DNA from: Streptococcus oralis
GTDB lineage: Bacteria; Bacillota; Bacilli; Lactobacillales; Streptococcaceae
Length of the DNA: 64,000 nt
Assembly: GCF_019334565.1 (NCBI RefSeq)
Contig: NZ_CP079724.1
Span: 1,819,001-1,883,000 of the forward strand
Direction: 5' to 3'
The notes beneath the pieces were generated by a model. It was not told the origin of the DNA. It saw nothing but the letters and a program-made list of their open reading frames with translations, and did no database searches. Both the position numbers and the translations under genes were made by a program. Positions 63,839-64,000 of this stretch are shown piece after piece (the stretch's first letter is position 1; each line of letters starts with the position of its first letter).

Positions 63839-64000
63839 TTAACCTTCTTTTACACGAAGATTGATGATACTTGTAACATCTTGGTAGATCTTCACTGGTA
63901 CATCAATCAAACCTACTGCTCGAATTGGTGCTTGCACTTGAATATTGCGTTTGTCAATCTTGATACCAAATTGCTTAAGCAATTCTTCTGCAATCTTCTT
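63839..64000 (-). CDS. rplI: 50S ribosomal protein L9, N-terminus cut by window edge
   Basis: The last 53 codons are visible, ending [16 protein letters not shown], with [13 protein letters not shown] and [14 protein letters not shown]. This is the C-terminal domain of bacterial L9. It precedes dnaB by 43 bp on the same strand, the normal rplI-dnaB order. Confidence 0.93.
   Translation of the reverse strand, partial: KKIAEELLKQFGIKIDKRNIQVQAPIRAVGLIDVPVKIYQDVTSIINLRVKEG

Overview
The window looks like chromosomal DNA of a mitis-group Streptococcus (S. mitis/oralis/pneumoniae relatives). The evidence is BOX elements (A-B-C type, on the minus strand), a choline-binding murein hydrolase of the CbpD type, LPXTG surface proteins, the dlt, adc, ctsR-clpC and HMP/thiamine loci, and protein sequences that read as close homologues of pneumococcal proteins. 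Most genes lie on the minus strand. There are no rRNA or tRNA genes, no IS elements, no prophage and no CRISPR array that I can see. The left edge cuts a DUF805 gene and the right edge cuts rplI.

Layout. (1) 1-10.9 kb: a partial DUF805 gene; a membrane nucleotide-sugar dehydratase with a family-2 glycosyltransferase; an MFS exporter; a PadR-controlled four-gene envelope operon (PadR, DUF1700, DUF4097, acidic multi-TM protein); a DUF4299-like protein; the tRNA hydroxylase TrhO; and a bacteriocin-immunity/CPBP-protease pair. (2) 11-27.4 kb: a contiguous host N-glycan utilisation island. It holds the NgtS-type ABC importer, intracellular GH20, ROK kinase, GH38, GH125, GH92 and GH29 enzymes, one unrecognised membrane-anchored protein, and two BOX elements sitting on stop codons. 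The importer would bring in oligosaccharides and the exo-glycosidases would trim fucose, mannose and GlcNAc inside the cell. (3) 27.4-27.9 kb: a non-coding stretch with two palindromic pairs of DnaA boxes. (4) 27.9-38.2 kb: the zinc operon adcRCBA, an LPXTG ecto-5'-nucleotidase and the teichoic-acid D-alanylation operon dltXABCD. Both dltB and dltD carry an out-of-frame homopolymer near the 5' end. (5) 38.4-47.8 kb: hslO-dusB, a YoaK-like protein, a Ser/Gln-rich lipoprotein, an NAD salvage operon (nadR-pnuC-NUDIX/NrtR-like) and ctsR-clpC. (6) 48-64 kb: an LPXTG protein with eight pilin-type isopeptide repeats, a TPP-riboswitch-controlled thiamine-precursor ABC operon, polA, a large LPXTG protein with unrecognised helical repeats, cbpD, veg, dnaB and the end of rplI.

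Compared from memory with S. pneumoniae TIGR4, the left block corresponds to SP_0103 down to SP_0090 and the right block to SP_2141 up to about SP_2204. The junction falls between GH20 and the transporter. That is what an inversion across the replication origin would give, and it places the N-glycan importer beside its glycosidases. The points most worth following are the double dlt frameshift, the off-origin DnaA-box cluster, this junction with its BOX element, and the two unrecognised cell-envelope proteins.
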